64,000 nt of DNA, taken from contig NZ_KV917377.1 of NCBI RefSeq assembly GCF_002019705.1, positions 866,565 to 930,564 of the forward strand. Direction: 5' to 3'. Numbering within the stretch: position 1 is the first letter of the stretch; the number at the start of each line of letters is the position of its first letter. Of the stretch, positions 9,801 to 18,405 are shown piece after piece. The stretch comes from Shouchella patagoniensis. Its GTDB lineage: Bacteria; Bacillota; Bacilli; Bacillales; Bacillaceae_D. The notes beneath the pieces were generated by a model. It did no database searches, was not told where the DNA came from, and saw only the letters and a list, made by a program, of their open reading frames with translations. A program made the position numbers and the translations under genes.

Positions 9801-10394
9801 CAGTTCATTTAAAATATCAGCAACCCTAAGTAAATTATCTTCCGTTTGACTTAATCTCTTTTCTGCTTTTACTTTTCGGGTTTTGTATTTTAAAACACCA
9901 GCTGCTTCTTCAAAAATCGTACGTCGATTTTCAGCTTTGCTGCTTAAAATCTCTTCAATTTTACCTTGACCAATAATCGAGTAAGCTTCTCGACCCAGTC
10001 CAGAATCTAAAAATAAGTCAACAATATCTTTTAAGCGGCATGGTGTGCGGTTAAGTAAATACTCGCTTTCCCCTGACCGATATAGACGTCGTGTCACGCT
10101 TACTTCGCTATAATCAATCGCTAGATGTTCATCTTCATTATCCAAAATGAGAGATACTTCAGCGACATTGACCGCTTTACGAGTATCACTTCCCGCAAAG
10201 ATGATATCTTCCATTTTCGCTCCACGCAAAGACTTAGCGCTTTGCTCTCCAAGCACCCAACGTACAGCATCAGCAATATTGCTTTTTCCACTCCCATTAG
10301 GACCAACTACTGACGTTACTCCTGGGACAAAATCAATTAATATAGGTTCTGCAAAAGACTTAAACCCTTTTACTTCAAGTCGCTTGAGGAACAT
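6828..10394 (-). CDS. smc: chromosome partition protein SMC
   Basis: ATPase that forms the bacterial condensin with ScpA and ScpB and organises and segregates the chromosome. The 1188-residue product has the full SMC layout: N-terminal ATPase half with GPNGSGKS (31-38), long coiled coil, hinge around 510-650 (with the GGSMTGG motif just after it), second coiled coil, and the C-terminal half with signature LLSGGERALTAIALL and Walker B FCVLDEVEAALD. The ATG at 10394 gives the usual MFLKRLEVKGFKSF start. Normally smc follows rnc directly; here a plus-strand gene lies between them. Confidence 0.99.
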   Translation of the reverse strand: MFLKRLEVKGFKSFAEPILIDFVPGVTSVVGPNGSGKSNIADAVRWVLGEQSAKSLRGAKMEDIIFAGSDTRKAVNVAEVSLILDNEDEHLAIDYSEVSVTRRLYRSGESEYLLNRTPCRLKDIVDLFLDSGLGREAYSIIGQGKIEEILSSKAENRRTIFEEAAGVLKYKTRKVKAEKRLSQTEDNLLRVADILNELETQVEPLQEQASIAKDYLELKEEQEALDIQVIAQEITDLHSNWTEESTKLASLKEQLIERQRKLEDSEARLKHYREKHAAMRDEVAKAQESRLRVSEELEKNEGRRGVLEERQKNALQNEEQLSAAISDKEERLEKVNEKLAYLNEAHSKLLEEKQAHDATLNELQHMLNSSKEDLAAEIEDAKGDFIEWLNEQASLRNERRYLEEQLSQKERHLQRAETEKHSLKSEHASLKQEVYEKEQLLNQARSVFEQLKRDLKTLQRDEESLKDRYYKQEAKLYEAYGVLQKITARQEALQEMEEDYAGFYHGVKEVLKQRNKALPGVIGAAAELMTVPKKIEKAIELALGAQAQHVVVADEASARQAIGFLKKQRLGRATFLPLTTMKPRLVPSTLLATLEQSQGYVGVASDLIQSNEAHKNVIDYLLGSTIIADTLPDANNLAKKSSHRYRIVTLEGDIVNPGGSMTGGSSKQNQSSLISRRREKAELITKKNQLDEAIVKLEQQVKDGKSNRDKVKQQIDELLLRQNVLEEDVGQKQRDSQDCAMRYERLNQELERMERQSSEQNAEEEKAKERLAEIGTAEVHATSEAARIEAHVEQLEKQLQTQQASKEKHQADFADMRVKQAELKQQLQYSSAQVQELETLFTQLVTELETDHEHYALIHSSSGEQALTKDSLAKRITEGHSQKQELMKTIEQLEVEEKKLNAAYDQLERETKQEQGEHTYMLDESQKLEVRVNRLDVDLDYRLNRLREEYELSYEAAVNNYPLKESLDQVKIRLTLIKRSIEELGTVNLGAIEEYDRVKERYEFLQTQKNDLLEARVSLDQAISEMDEEMVKRFSETFDQIRTHFQVVFAQLFGGGDADLVLTDKTNLLTTGIDIVARPPGKKRQQLGLLSGGERALTAIALLFAILQVRPVPFCVLDEVEAALDEANVSRFAQYLRDFSEKTQFIVITHRKGTMEGADVLYGVTMEESGVSRLVSVKLEESKQLLES

Positions 10395-10514
10395 CTTAAT
10401 CCCCACTTTCTTTCATGCAAATACAGCTTATTTCGTTACACGTCGCTGCCTAGTCATTTAGGCTTCTACTCCAATAACTCTATTAGTTTATCACACTAAA
10501 AAACGAGTGGAAAC

Positions 10515-10524
10515 GACAATTGTC
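10515..10524. repeat. 10-bp perfect palindrome between smc and the UPF0435 gene
   Basis: GACAATTGTC lies in the divergent intergenic region, about 10 bases upstream of the plus-strand promoter and near where an smc promoter would have its -35. It could be an operator or chance. Confidence 0.35.
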
Positions 10525-10533
10525 ACTTTCTAG

Positions 10534-10562
10534 TTGGGTTTAGCTAAAAATCGTGGTATGGT
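10534..10562 (+). promoter_or_regulatory. sigma-A-like promoter for the UPF0435 gene
   Basis: TTGGGT, 17-base spacer, TATGGT on the plus strand, 31 bases ahead of the TTG start at 10594. It shows that reading-frame starts upstream of about 10570 are not used. Confidence 0.55.
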
Positions 10563-10593
10563 TAGCATACTTATGAGTAAGGAGGATTTACAA

Positions 10594-10821
10594 TTGAGTC
10601 AACAACTTTCAAAAGATGAGATTAACACAATGCTTGAAGAAATGAAAAAGAAGCTAAACGTCGTGAACGGGAGTGTGATTAAAAGCGATTCTGTTAGCGT
10701 AAATAAACACGAAGATTTAAAAGCACTACATAAACATGTTATGCGTCAACCCTCTTTTTCCATCAGTGAGATGGATGAAATTGTTCAAGAACTCGGTCAA
10801 CTTAGAGATAGAAAAAGCTAG
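10594..10821 (+). CDS. yfkK: UPF0435 (DUF1128) family small protein, YfkK-like
   Basis: 75-residue cytoplasmic protein of a Bacillus family without known function. Its sequence has the look I remember for YfkK: SQQLSKDEI at the start, a KKKLNVVN helix, EDLKALH, then PSFSISEMDEIVQELGQLR at the end. The start is set by a perfect AAGGAGG at 10579-10585, eight bases before the TTG. It is one of only three plus-strand genes here and lies convergent to rnc, sharing a terminator with it, and divergent from smc. In B. subtilis yfkK is elsewhere, so this location is unusual. Family assignment is from memory of the motif. Confidence 0.72.
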   Translation: MSQQLSKDEINTMLEEMKKKLNVVNGSVIKSDSVSVNKHEDLKALHKHVMRQPSFSISEMDEIVQELGQLRDRKS

Positions 10822-10858
10822 AAAAAAGGAGGCGTTTCCGCTTCCTTTTCTCTAGCTT
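10812..10858. terminator. bidirectional terminator between the UPF0435 gene and rnc
   Basis: Arms AAGGAGGC and GCTTCCTT around a short loop, with A-runs before and T-rich tracts after on either strand. It serves the plus-strand gene and convergent rnc. Confidence 0.75.
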
Positions 10859-11634
10859 TCTTTCCAATTCAATGCATCAAGTGCTTGTTTCGCAGCAAGT
10901 TGCTCCGCTTCTTTCTTCGACCGTCCTGTGCCAGTGCCAACCGTTTTTTCATTTAATTGGACATCTGATACAAATTCCCGATCATGGGCTGGACCACGCT
11001 CTTGAACAATCAAGTACTTAATCTGTCCGCGGTTGTCACGTTGAACAAACTCTTGTAGTTGGCTTTTGAAATCCATTTTATGGGTAAAAGCACCTTCTTT
11101 AATTTTCGGGTACATAAACCGCGATAAAAACATAAAGACAGACTCAAGGCCTTGATCCATATAAAGAGCTCCTATAAAGGCTTCAAACACATCTGCAAGT
11201 AAGGCAGGACGTGTCCGGCCACCTGTAACCTCTTCCCCTTTACCAAGCAAAACCAACTTCCCAAAGTGAAGTTCTTCTGCAAAACGAGCAAGAGATGGTT
11301 CACACACGATGGAAGCGCGTAACTTTGTCATATCCCCTTCACTCATATTTTTATACGATTTGAATAGATATTGAGAAACCGCTAATTCAAGAACAGCATC
11401 TCCTAAAAACTCCAATCGCTCATTATCAGACGAAGAAAAAATTCGCTGCTCATTTACATATGAGGAATGGGTAAAAGCTTGGATAAGCAACTTCCGATTT
11501 TCAAACGTTAATCCTGTTCGAACGAGCAAGTCGTCAAACTGTTTTTTCTGTTCTTCTGTCAGTTCCAATCGTCTCTGGTTGCGTTTTCGGTCCCCTTGAC
11601 GTGTTCTGCGCTGGTATTTAGATGATTGAGCCAT
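10852..11634 (-). CDS. rnc: ribonuclease III
   Basis: Double-strand-specific endoribonuclease that matures rRNA and the scRNA and destroys toxin mRNAs; essential in B. subtilis because it silences prophage toxins. 260 residues: endonuclease domain with signature [17 protein letters not shown] (near 60-76) and a C-terminal double-stranded-RNA-binding domain ([11 protein letters not shown] to [14 protein letters not shown], roughly 180-255). The ATG at 11634 follows GGAGG; four upstream in-frame codons are probably untranslated. Normally rnc reads into smc; here it ends at a terminator facing another gene. Confidence 0.98.
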   Translation of the reverse strand: MAQSSKYQRRTRQGDRKRNQRRLELTEEQKKQFDDLLVRTGLTFENRKLLIQAFTHSSYVNEQRIFSSSDNERLEFLGDAVLELAVSQYLFKSYKNMSEGDMTKLRASIVCEPSLARFAEELHFGKLVLLGKGEEVTGGRTRPALLADVFEAFIGALYMDQGLESVFMFLSRFMYPKIKEGAFTHKMDFKSQLQEFVQRDNRGQIKYLIVQERGPAHDREFVSDVQLNEKTVGTGTGRSKKEAEQLAAKQALDALNWKES

Positions 11635-11705
11635 TGTTACCTCCAATCAATGGAGTCAGTCTTATTTTCAAACGGTAGGAATAAGTCTCTATCGCTCTCA
11701 CGTTG

Positions 11706-11713
11706 ATTGTATC
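11706..11713 (-). promoter_or_regulatory. candidate extended -10 promoter for rnc
   Basis: Minus strand TG-A-TACAAT about 70 bases before the rnc start, between it and the acpP terminator. The -35 region is poor, so confidence is limited. Confidence 0.4.
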
Positions 11714-11754
11714 AAAACTTTGCCCTGCTGTGTGACATACTTTTGTGTGAAGAT

Positions 11755-11792
11755 GTGAGAAAGAGCCCTAACAATAACTGGAAGGGCTCTTT
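11755..11792 (-). terminator. terminator after acpP
   Basis: Minus-strand hairpin with perfect 10-bp arms AAAGAGCCCT/AGGGCTCTTT (11783-11792 and 11760-11769), followed by a weak T-tract (TCTCAC). It separates acpP from rnc. Confidence 0.65.
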
Positions 11793-11802
11793 ACAATAGC
11801 GG

Positions 11803-12036
11803 TTACTGGTTGTTATTTATGTAGTCGACAACATCTTTAACCGTAGCAATCTTTTCTGCATCTTCATCCGCAATCTCCAAGTCAAACTCATCTTCAAGCT
11901 CCATCACTAGTTCTACTACATCTAGTGAGTCTGCTTTTAGATCCTCTTTAAAAGAAGCTTCAAGCTTCACCTCAGATTCTTCCACACCAAGACGGTCAAC
12001 GACGATTTTCGTTACACGCTCCATTACATCTGCCAA
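11803..12036 (-). CDS. acpP: acyl carrier protein
   Basis: Carries growing fatty acyl chains on a phosphopantetheine arm. 77 residues, with the attachment serine in the DSL motif (Ser37), and the acidic four-helix sequence typical of ACP. The start is a TTG at 12036, seven bases after AGGAGG, giving MADVMERV as in Bacillus; a GTG three codons upstream overlaps the ribosome site itself. It follows fabG but has its own strong promoter, fitting the high ACP demand, and a terminator after it. Confidence 0.98.
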   Translation of the reverse strand: MADVMERVTKIVVDRLGVEESEVKLEASFKEDLKADSLDVVELVMELEDEFDLEIADEDAEKIATVKDVVDYINNNQ

Positions 12037-12073
12037 AATAGTCACCTCCTCTCAAAAAGTATCAGCAAAAGAA

Positions 12074-12102
12074 ATTGTACTGGCGCCAACCGCAGCTGTC
12101 AA
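12074..12102 (-). promoter_or_regulatory. strong sigma-A promoter for acpP
   Basis: Minus strand TTGACA, 17-base spacer, TACAAT in the fabG-acpP gap; -35 perfect, -10 five of six. Confidence 0.85.
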
Positions 12103-12115
12103 GCACCTCATTTAA

Positions 12116-12859
12116 TTATGGCATCACCATACCGCCATCAACATGGATCGTTTGGCCTGTCATATACGCGGCATCTTCACTTGCTAAGAACCGAACTACT
12201 TTTGCAATTTGTTCTGGTTCACCTAAAGCCCCAAGAGGTATTTGAGCAAGCATCGCCTCTTTTGATTCCGATGTTAACTCATCTGTCATATCAGTCGAAA
12301 TAAAGCCTGGTGCAACAGCATTAACAAGGACTCCTCTAGAAGCTAGCTCTCTTGCAAGAGACTTCGTCAAGCCAATTACTCCAGCCTTTGCTGCAACATA
12401 ATTAGCTTGGCCGGGATTACCCATTACACCAACAACAGAGGACACATTAATAATCCGTCCAGAACGCTGCTTCATCATTTGACGAGTCACGGCTTTTGCA
12501 CAATTAAATACGCCTTTTAGGTTCGTATTAATTACATCATCCCATTCATGTTCTTTCATTCGCATGAGCAAATTATCCCGGGTGATACCGGCATTATTTA
12601 CCAAAATATCAATGGAACCAAAACGAGATATAGCCTCTTTCATCATCGCATTCACTTCTTCACTATTTGCTACATCTGCTTGATAAGCAAATGCATCACA
12701 CCCAAGCGTTTTAATGTCCGAGACAACTTCTTCAGCACGGCTTTGATTTCCTGCAAAATTGACAACAATGTTTGCACCTTTTTTAGCTAATTCCATTGCA
12801 ATAGCTTTTCCTATTCCCCTTGATGCACCAGTGACAATTGCCGTTTTATTTGTAAGCAT
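12116..12859 (-). CDS. fabG: 3-oxoacyl-[ACP] reductase FabG
   Basis: NADPH-dependent reduction of 3-ketoacyl-ACP in the fatty acid elongation cycle. 247 residues, classical short-chain dehydrogenase: glycine-rich TGASRGIG (10-17), NNAG (88-91), and catalytic Ser141, Tyr154 and Lys158 (YVAAK). It ends in the conserved VDGGMVMP. The ATG lies one base after the fabD stop, with AGGGGAG inside the end of fabD. Part of fapR-plsX-fabD-fabG. Confidence 0.98.
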   Translation of the reverse strand: MLTNKTAIVTGASRGIGKAIAMELAKKGANIVVNFAGNQSRAEEVVSDIKTLGCDAFAYQADVANSEEVNAMMKEAISRFGSIDILVNNAGITRDNLLMRMKEHEWDDVINTNLKGVFNCAKAVTRQMMKQRSGRIINVSSVVGVMGNPGQANYVAAKAGVIGLTKSLARELASRGVLVNAVAPGFISTDMTDELTSESKEAMLAQIPLGALGEPEQIAKVVRFLASEDAAYMTGQTIHVDGGMVMP

Positions 12860-12860
12860 G

Positions 12861-13802
12861 TTACTCCCCTTTCAACGCAACGAGCGTTTGTTCAAATGAA
12901 TTCCGGTCATGCACAGAAAACACTTGGAGCTTTCGGTCAATTTTACGGACGAGACCAGTTAGTACATTCCCTGATCCAATTTCAATAAACGTATCTACAC
13001 CAAGGCTAACCATATGAAGAATGCTTTCTTCAAACCTCACCGGCGAATAAATCTGTTCTGCTAGAAGAGCACGTATGACTTCCGGGGCATGAACAACATC
13101 GGCGGTGACATTAGCAACTAAAGGAATCATTGGCATTGTAAATTGCGTCGAATGCAAATCACCTTCAAATTGTTCAGCAGCCGGCTTCATTAAAGAAGAG
13201 TGGAATGGTCCACTAACAGCAAGAGGCATTACTCTTCTTGCACCTGCCGACTTTGCTAATTCACTAGCTTCCTCTATTCCTTTTACCGTTCCAGAAATAA
13301 CGATTTGACCCGGACAATTTAAATTAGCTAATTCTGCCACTTCTTTTCCAGCCGAAACTTGCTGACATACTCTTGTTAACGTTTCTTGATCCAAGCCTAA
13401 AACAGCTGCCATCGCCCCTTCTCCACTCGGAACTGCTGCTTGCATAAGTTTGCCTCGTTTATGGACAAGAGTAACAGCTTCTTCAAACGCCAATGAATCA
13501 CTAGCTACTAAAGCTGAATATTCGCCTAAACTATGCCCGGCTACGTAATCCGCTGTAATTCCAGACTCACGGAACAATTCAAGTACCGCAGCACTCATTG
13601 TTACAAGAGCAGGCTGAGCATGCTCGGTTTGCTTCAGAACCTCATCAGGTCCATTTAGCATCATAGTTGACAATGAAAAGCCCAGTGCAGCATCCGCTTT
13701 ATCTAAGAACCGTTTTGCTTTCGGTTCTTGTTCAAATAACGTCTGCCCCATGCCAACTTTTTGCGACCCTTGTCCAGGAAATAAGAATGCCACTTTACCC
13801 AT
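12861..13802 (-). CDS. fabD: malonyl-CoA:ACP transacylase FabD
   Basis: Transfers malonyl from CoA to ACP, supplying the chain-extender unit. About 313 residues from the ATG at 13802: GQGSQ oxyanion loop (10-14), nucleophile in GHSLGE (Ser91), and the His in the SGPFHSSLM stretch near 200. An ATG five codons earlier (13817) is in frame, but GGTGG before 13802 and alignment with [14 protein letters not shown]-type starts favour the shorter form. Either start overlaps the end of plsX, so translation is coupled. Confidence 0.97.
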   Translation of the reverse strand: MGKVAFLFPGQGSQKVGMGQTLFEQEPKAKRFLDKADAALGFSLSTMMLNGPDEVLKQTEHAQPALVTMSAAVLELFRESGITADYVAGHSLGEYSALVASDSLAFEEAVTLVHKRGKLMQAAVPSGEGAMAAVLGLDQETLTRVCQQVSAGKEVAELANLNCPGQIVISGTVKGIEEASELAKSAGARRVMPLAVSGPFHSSLMKPAAEQFEGDLHSTQFTMPMIPLVANVTADVVHAPEVIRALLAEQIYSPVRFEESILHMVSLGVDTFIEIGSGNVLTGLVRKIDRKLQVFSVHDRNSFEQTLVALKGE

Positions 13803-14793
13803 TTGCGTTTCCACCATCCTCTATGTTATCTGCAATCACTTGCACAACTTTCTGTTCAACCATATTTCTCGCCTGACGAATTGCATGGAAAACAGCATTT
13901 TCATCGGAAGAGCCATGGGCTTTAATAACGGGAGCTTTCAAACCAAACAACCCCGCGCCTCCGTATTCAGAGTAATCCATCTTATCTTTCAGACTCATTA
14001 GTTTAGGTTTTAATATTCCCGCGGCAAGTTTAGAAGAAAAGGAGCTTGTCAACTCTTCTTTCAACATAGAGAAAAGCATCTTCGCCGTTCCTTCAATTGT
14101 CTTTAATACAAGATTTCCTGAAAAACCATCACAAACAACAACATCGCAGACACCCTCAAGCAAATCACGTGCTTCAACATTGCCAATAAAATCAACACGG
14201 CTATTTTCTAATAAGCTATATGCCTGCTTCGTTAACTCTGAACCTTTTCCAGCTTCAGTGCCAACGTTTAGAAGACCAACCCGCGGTTTCTCGACCTGAT
14301 GAACTTTCTGCATATACGCTTCACCAATAATGGCATATTGAAGCAAGTGCTCGGCTTTCGCCTCCATATTCGCCCCGACATCCAATAATAAAAAACCTTT
14401 TCCATCTCTTGTAGGCAACATCGGCGAAAGCGCAGGTCTGCTTATCCCTTTTTGACGCCCTATATAAAATAACCCAGCTGTCATCAGCGCCCCTGTATTA
14501 CCTGCTGAGATACAAGCATCCGCATTTGCTTCTTTCACTTCATTTACTGCAAGTACCATCGAGGCCTGTTTTTTTCTCCTTACAGCTGTTGTTGGTTTAT
14601 CAGTATCTTCAATTTTCTCTGTTGTATGTACTATATCAATTCGCTTTTCATCGGTTAATTCAGCACGAATCTTCTCTTCATCCCCAATTAACGTAATCGT
14701 TAAATCGGGAAACTCCTTAATCGCACGGACCGCAGCACGAACATGGGCTGACGGCGCGTTGTCTCCACCCATCGCATCAATAGCAATTCTCAT
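13795..14793 (-). CDS. plsX: phosphate acyltransferase PlsX
   Basis: Makes acyl-phosphate from acyl-ACP, the donor used by PlsY in the first step of phospholipid synthesis; a peripheral membrane enzyme. 332 residues with the family start [22 protein letters not shown] near 96, and [11 protein letters not shown] near 135. Its ATG overlaps the fapR stop as ATGA, and its end overlaps fabD. The gene sits in the FapR-regulated operon. Confidence 0.98.
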   Translation of the reverse strand: MRIAIDAMGGDNAPSAHVRAAVRAIKEFPDLTITLIGDEEKIRAELTDEKRIDIVHTTEKIEDTDKPTTAVRRKKQASMVLAVNEVKEANADACISAGNTGALMTAGLFYIGRQKGISRPALSPMLPTRDGKGFLLLDVGANMEAKAEHLLQYAIIGEAYMQKVHQVEKPRVGLLNVGTEAGKGSELTKQAYSLLENSRVDFIGNVEARDLLEGVCDVVVCDGFSGNLVLKTIEGTAKMLFSMLKEELTSSFSSKLAAGILKPKLMSLKDKMDYSEYGGAGLFGLKAPVIKAHGSSDENAVFHAIRQARNMVEQKVVQVIADNIEDGGNANG

Positions 14794-15371
14794 AGTTGAC
14801 CGTCCTCATCTTCCACAGATTCAATTTGTTTATACATCGCGAACTCTCCTTGAAAAACAAGTTCTTGATTGACACGGCTGTTTACAACAACACGCATGCG
14901 CTCCCCTGCATCTCGAATAACTTCTGCTTTTGCAACAACACGCTCTCCAGAATAGACTGGACGTTTAAATTGAATTTCTGCTTTTGCAGTTAAAACAAAT
15001 TCATTGTTCATTAAAGCGACAGCTAATGAATTGGCTTGCGCAAACAAATGATGTCCTCTAGCAATTCCACTGCGCGTAAACACATGATCTTGGCCTACTT
15101 CAAAAATTGAAATCGCTTGTTGTTCCAACACCAAATCAATAATTTCTCCAAACACTTCTTCTGGCGTAAGAGAGATCACAGCATCTCGATGTTTAAACGC
15201 AACATCTTTAATTCGCGCACGAAGTTCTGGTATATTCTGTTCCATCCGGTCAAGACGAATGGTCTGAATGCTTACAGAAAAATGAACGGCTAGTTCTTCA
15301 TCTGTTAGAAAAGGGTTACCTGCCAGCAATTCATTTAATAACGCTTGTCGTTCTCTCTTCTTTTTTCGCAT
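14790..15371 (-). CDS. fapR: fatty acid and phospholipid regulator FapR
   Basis: Repressor of lipid synthesis genes released from DNA by malonyl-CoA. 193 residues: N-terminal helix-turn-helix ([21 protein letters not shown], about 21-42), linker helix, and C-terminal hot-dog effector domain (about 65-185) with the [14 protein letters not shown] stretch. A good FapR operator covers the transcription start of its own promoter, so it is autoregulated. First gene of fapR-plsX-fabD-fabG. Confidence 0.97.
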   Translation of the reverse strand: MRKKKRERQALLNELLAGNPFLTDEELAVHFSVSIQTIRLDRMEQNIPELRARIKDVAFKHRDAVISLTPEEVFGEIIDLVLEQQAISIFEVGQDHVFTRSGIARGHHLFAQANSLAVALMNNEFVLTAKAEIQFKRPVYSGERVVAKAEVIRDAGERMRVVVNSRVNQELVFQGEFAMYKQIESVEDEDGQL

Positions 15372-15407
15372 TTTTACACCGTCCGTCTTTCTGGCATTTG
15401 TTCACTA

Positions 15408-15424
15408 CTATGACTAGGTACTAA
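15408..15424 (-). promoter_or_regulatory. FapR operator at the fapR promoter
   Basis: Minus strand TTAGTACCTAGTCATAG matches the published FapR consensus (TTAGTACC-TRRT-MWTAA) at all but the last position. It lies just downstream of the -10 box, over the expected start point, where binding would block transcription. Confidence 0.85.
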
Positions 15425-15428
15425 TAAC

Positions 15429-15457
15429 AGTATAAAGTTGTTCTTGTTATGATTCAA
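15429..15457 (-). promoter_or_regulatory. sigma-A promoter for fapR-plsX-fabD-fabG
   Basis: Minus strand TTGAAT, 17-base spacer, TATACT between recG and fapR. The FapR box begins five bases after the -10. Confidence 0.8.
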
Positions 15458-15460
15458 CTA

Positions 15461-17506
15461 TTAATCTAACTTTGCTCCTGAAAAAGCCCCAACTTGTTTT
15501 AAATAAGCTGCCAAGTAACGATACTCTGGATCAGTAATTAAGGCACCAGAGCGAATAATTGTGTCTGCATCTTGCCTAGCTGTTTCAAGCGCTCGATAAT
15601 CATGCACCACATCAGCCAATTTAAAATCAGGTAGACCGCTCTGTTTTGCCCCAAAAAAGTCTCCAGGTCCTCGTAACTCCAAGTCACGCTCTGACAAAAC
15701 GAACCCATCTGTCGTTTCCGTCATAATGCGCATCCGCTCTTTCCCAACTTCTGATTTAGGTTGCGCCATCAAAATACACGTTGATTGAGCGTCTCCACGA
15801 CCCACGCGTCCACGGAGTTGGTGCAATTGCGCTAACCCAAAACGATCTGCATCGTAAATAACCATGACGGTTGCGTTAGGTACGTTAACGCCCACTTCCA
15901 CGACAGTAGTCGAAACAAGAATTTGTGTCTCATTTTGCGCAAAAGCAGCCATTACTTCGTCTTTTTCTGAAGCCTGCAGTCGTCCGTGCATCAAGCCTAC
16001 TGACGCTTGTCCATGGTAATGAGCAGACAGCATCGCATGGAAATCAATTGCATTTTGGACATCAAGCTTTTCAGATTCTTCAATCAGGGGACAAATCACA
16101 TACGCTTGTCTACCTTGTTCTACTTCTTTACGAATAAACTCTAACACTCGCTCCAATAAATCATGTTGTACCCAATACGTTTCTATCGGTTTTCTCCCCG
16201 CCGGGAGCTCATCTAATACAGAAACATCCATATCACCAAACACAGAAATTGCAAGTGTTCGAGGGATGGGAGTAGCTGTCATAAACAATACATCTGGATT
16301 TTCTCCTTTATCACGTAAAATCCGACGTTGTTCAACCCCAAAGCGATGTTGCTCGTCAGTAATAACTAACCCTAATGAATGGAAGCGCACATCGTCTTGA
16401 ATTAATGCATGCGTTCCAATAACGATGTCAACTTCCCCGGATTCAATTTTACTTAAAAGTTCACGCCGCTTCTTTCCTTTGACAGAGCCCGCCAATAAAG
16501 CAACTGTTAATCCCAATGGCTCAAACCACGTTGCAAGTGAGTCAGCATGTTGTTCGGCAAGGATTTCAGTCGGAGCCATTAAAGCACTTTGCGCTCCCGC
16601 GCGAACAACACCAAACATACAAGCAGCAGCTACTGCTGTTTTGCCAGAGCCTACATCACCTTGCAACAAACGGTTCATTCGAAATGGCGCTCGAATATCT
16701 TCCACCACATCATGAATCGCCCTGCTTTGTGCTTTTGTTAATGAAAAAGGCAACCGGTTTGTAAATTCTGCAATGTTCTCTTCTGTCACATCTAGGGTTT
16801 TTCCATGTTGCTGTTCGCGATTCGCTTCTTTAAATGCGCGCATCTTTAATTGAAAATAAAGCAATTCTTCATAAACAAAGCGACGCCTCGCCTGTTTAAC
16901 TGCTTCTGGTTTAAGAGGATGATGTAAATGACGAATTGTCTCTGCCTTCCCCATCAACTTATACCGATTACGGAGCGATACTGGCAACGGCTCTACAACC
17001 TCATCTGCAAACATTTCAATCGCCGAAGCAATCCACTTTTGTATTTGTTTACTCGTTATCTTCCCGGAGCTATGATAGACAGGTTCAACATCTCCTTTTC
17101 TTTCTACAGCACCAAATTTCAGTTCACTACCTGTAATAGAAAGTCGATGAGCATCCCATTTCCCAGTAACCGTCACTTCCGTTCCCGGTGTTAATTTGCT
17201 TTTAAGAAAAGCCCGATTAAAAAAGGTGACGGTAACCAAAATTCCATCTGACAACATTCGAAAGGTTAAACGATTCTTTTTTTTACCGTAGTAGCGTATA
17301 GAAGCTTCACTCTGGAGGCTTCCTGTCATTGTCACACGCTCATCATGAACTGCTTCAGTTGGCTGTTGCAAGGAGTAATCTTCATATCGAAACGGAAAAT
17401 ATTCAAGCAAGTCCTGGACAGTCTGAATGCCTAAACCATTAAGAAGCTTTCCACTCTCTTCTCCAATCCCTTTCACTTCCATTACAGCAAGAGTGTTTAA
17501 TTTCAC
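15461..17506 (-). CDS. recG: ATP-dependent DNA helicase RecG
   Basis: Branch-migration helicase that regresses stalled replication forks and processes Holliday junctions. 681 residues: N-terminal wedge (OB-fold, about 45-170), SF2 motor with GDVGSGKT (283-290), DEQHRFG near 390, TATPIPRT, and the C-terminal helicase half with QLRGRVGRG plus the TRG motif region. The start is a GTG that overlaps the sdaAA stop (GTGA); the ribosome site is weak, so expression probably depends on coupling with sdaAA. Confidence 0.98.
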   Translation of the reverse strand: MKLNTLAVMEVKGIGEESGKLLNGLGIQTVQDLLEYFPFRYEDYSLQQPTEAVHDERVTMTGSLQSEASIRYYGKKKNRLTFRMLSDGILVTVTFFNRAFLKSKLTPGTEVTVTGKWDAHRLSITGSELKFGAVERKGDVEPVYHSSGKITSKQIQKWIASAIEMFADEVVEPLPVSLRNRYKLMGKAETIRHLHHPLKPEAVKQARRRFVYEELLYFQLKMRAFKEANREQQHGKTLDVTEENIAEFTNRLPFSLTKAQSRAIHDVVEDIRAPFRMNRLLQGDVGSGKTAVAAACMFGVVRAGAQSALMAPTEILAEQHADSLATWFEPLGLTVALLAGSVKGKKRRELLSKIESGEVDIVIGTHALIQDDVRFHSLGLVITDEQHRFGVEQRRILRDKGENPDVLFMTATPIPRTLAISVFGDMDVSVLDELPAGRKPIETYWVQHDLLERVLEFIRKEVEQGRQAYVICPLIEESEKLDVQNAIDFHAMLSAHYHGQASVGLMHGRLQASEKDEVMAAFAQNETQILVSTTVVEVGVNVPNATVMVIYDADRFGLAQLHQLRGRVGRGDAQSTCILMAQPKSEVGKERMRIMTETTDGFVLSERDLELRGPGDFFGAKQSGLPDFKLADVVHDYRALETARQDADTIIRSGALITDPEYRYLAAYLKQVGAFSGAKLD

Positions 17507-18393
17507 TTGATCTCTTCAGCCGTTCTGCCGAAGACTGCAGCTTCTAATTTGCGCCCTGTTGGAGTCGCTGCCAGTCCGCCCTCTCCCGTTTCACGAAGAG
17601 ATTCCGGCATCGTTTGACCGATTCGATACATCGCCTCAATCACTTCATCACATGGAATTCTACTCTCGATTCCTGCCAAAGCCATATCAGCTGCTGTAAT
17701 CGCCAACGACGCACCTGCCGCATTACGCTTTACACAAGGAACCTCTACTAATCCTGCCACTGGGTCACATACAAGACCAAGCATATTTTTCAGTGCAATA
17801 GCCATTGCGTGAGCAGATTGTCGTGGCGTGCCACCAGCCATCTCAACGAGAGCACCTGCTGCCATTCCCGTTGCAGATCCTACTTCCGCTTGACAGCCAC
17901 CTGCAGCTCCTGAAATGGATGCATTATTCGCGACCACAAACCCAAATGCTCCACTCGTAAATAAAAAAGCAAGTTTCTGGTCTTCTGTTGGTTTTAACTT
18001 ACCCTCTACTCCAAACATAACACCTGGAACCACACCAGCAGAACCTGCCGTTGGTGTTGCACAAATAATTCCCATTGCAGCGTTTACTTCATTAGTTGCC
18101 ATTGCATTGGCAACAGCTAATAACGTTGTCTCACCGCCAATCATCGTGCCTCTTTGGATATAAGCAGCTAATTTCTTTCCATCTCCTCCTGTTAATCCGG
18201 AAACAGAGACCACGTCCTCTTCAATACCTCGTCTTGCTGCCGCCTCCATTGTATTTAAGTTCAAACGCATCTTCTCAAGGATCTCTTCTCTAGAACGTCC
18301 TGTCACTTCCATTTCTTGCAAGATCATCGCTTCTGAGATCGAAATGCCTTTTTCTTCAGTTTGCTCAAGCAACTCTGATACATTTCTAAACAT
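17503..18393 (-). CDS. sdaAA: L-serine dehydratase, alpha subunit
   Basis: Catalytic subunit of the iron-sulfur L-serine deaminase, converting serine to pyruvate and ammonia. 296 residues with family motifs ATPTAGSAGVVPGV near 110, GGCQAEVGSATGMAAGA near 162 and MLGLVCDPVAGLVEVPC near 205; the conserved cysteines bind the 4Fe-4S cluster. It starts 12 bases after sdaAB with AGGAGG, and its end overlaps recG. Confidence 0.97.
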   Translation of the reverse strand: MFRNVSELLEQTEEKGISISEAMILQEMEVTGRSREEILEKMRLNLNTMEAAARRGIEEDVVSVSGLTGGDGKKLAAYIQRGTMIGGETTLLAVANAMATNEVNAAMGIICATPTAGSAGVVPGVMFGVEGKLKPTEDQKLAFLFTSGAFGFVVANNASISGAAGGCQAEVGSATGMAAGALVEMAGGTPRQSAHAMAIALKNMLGLVCDPVAGLVEVPCVKRNAAGASLAITAADMALAGIESRIPCDEVIEAMYRIGQTMPESLRETGEGGLAATPTGRKLEAAVFGRTAEEIK

Positions 18394-18405
18394 GATTTCC
18401 CCTCC

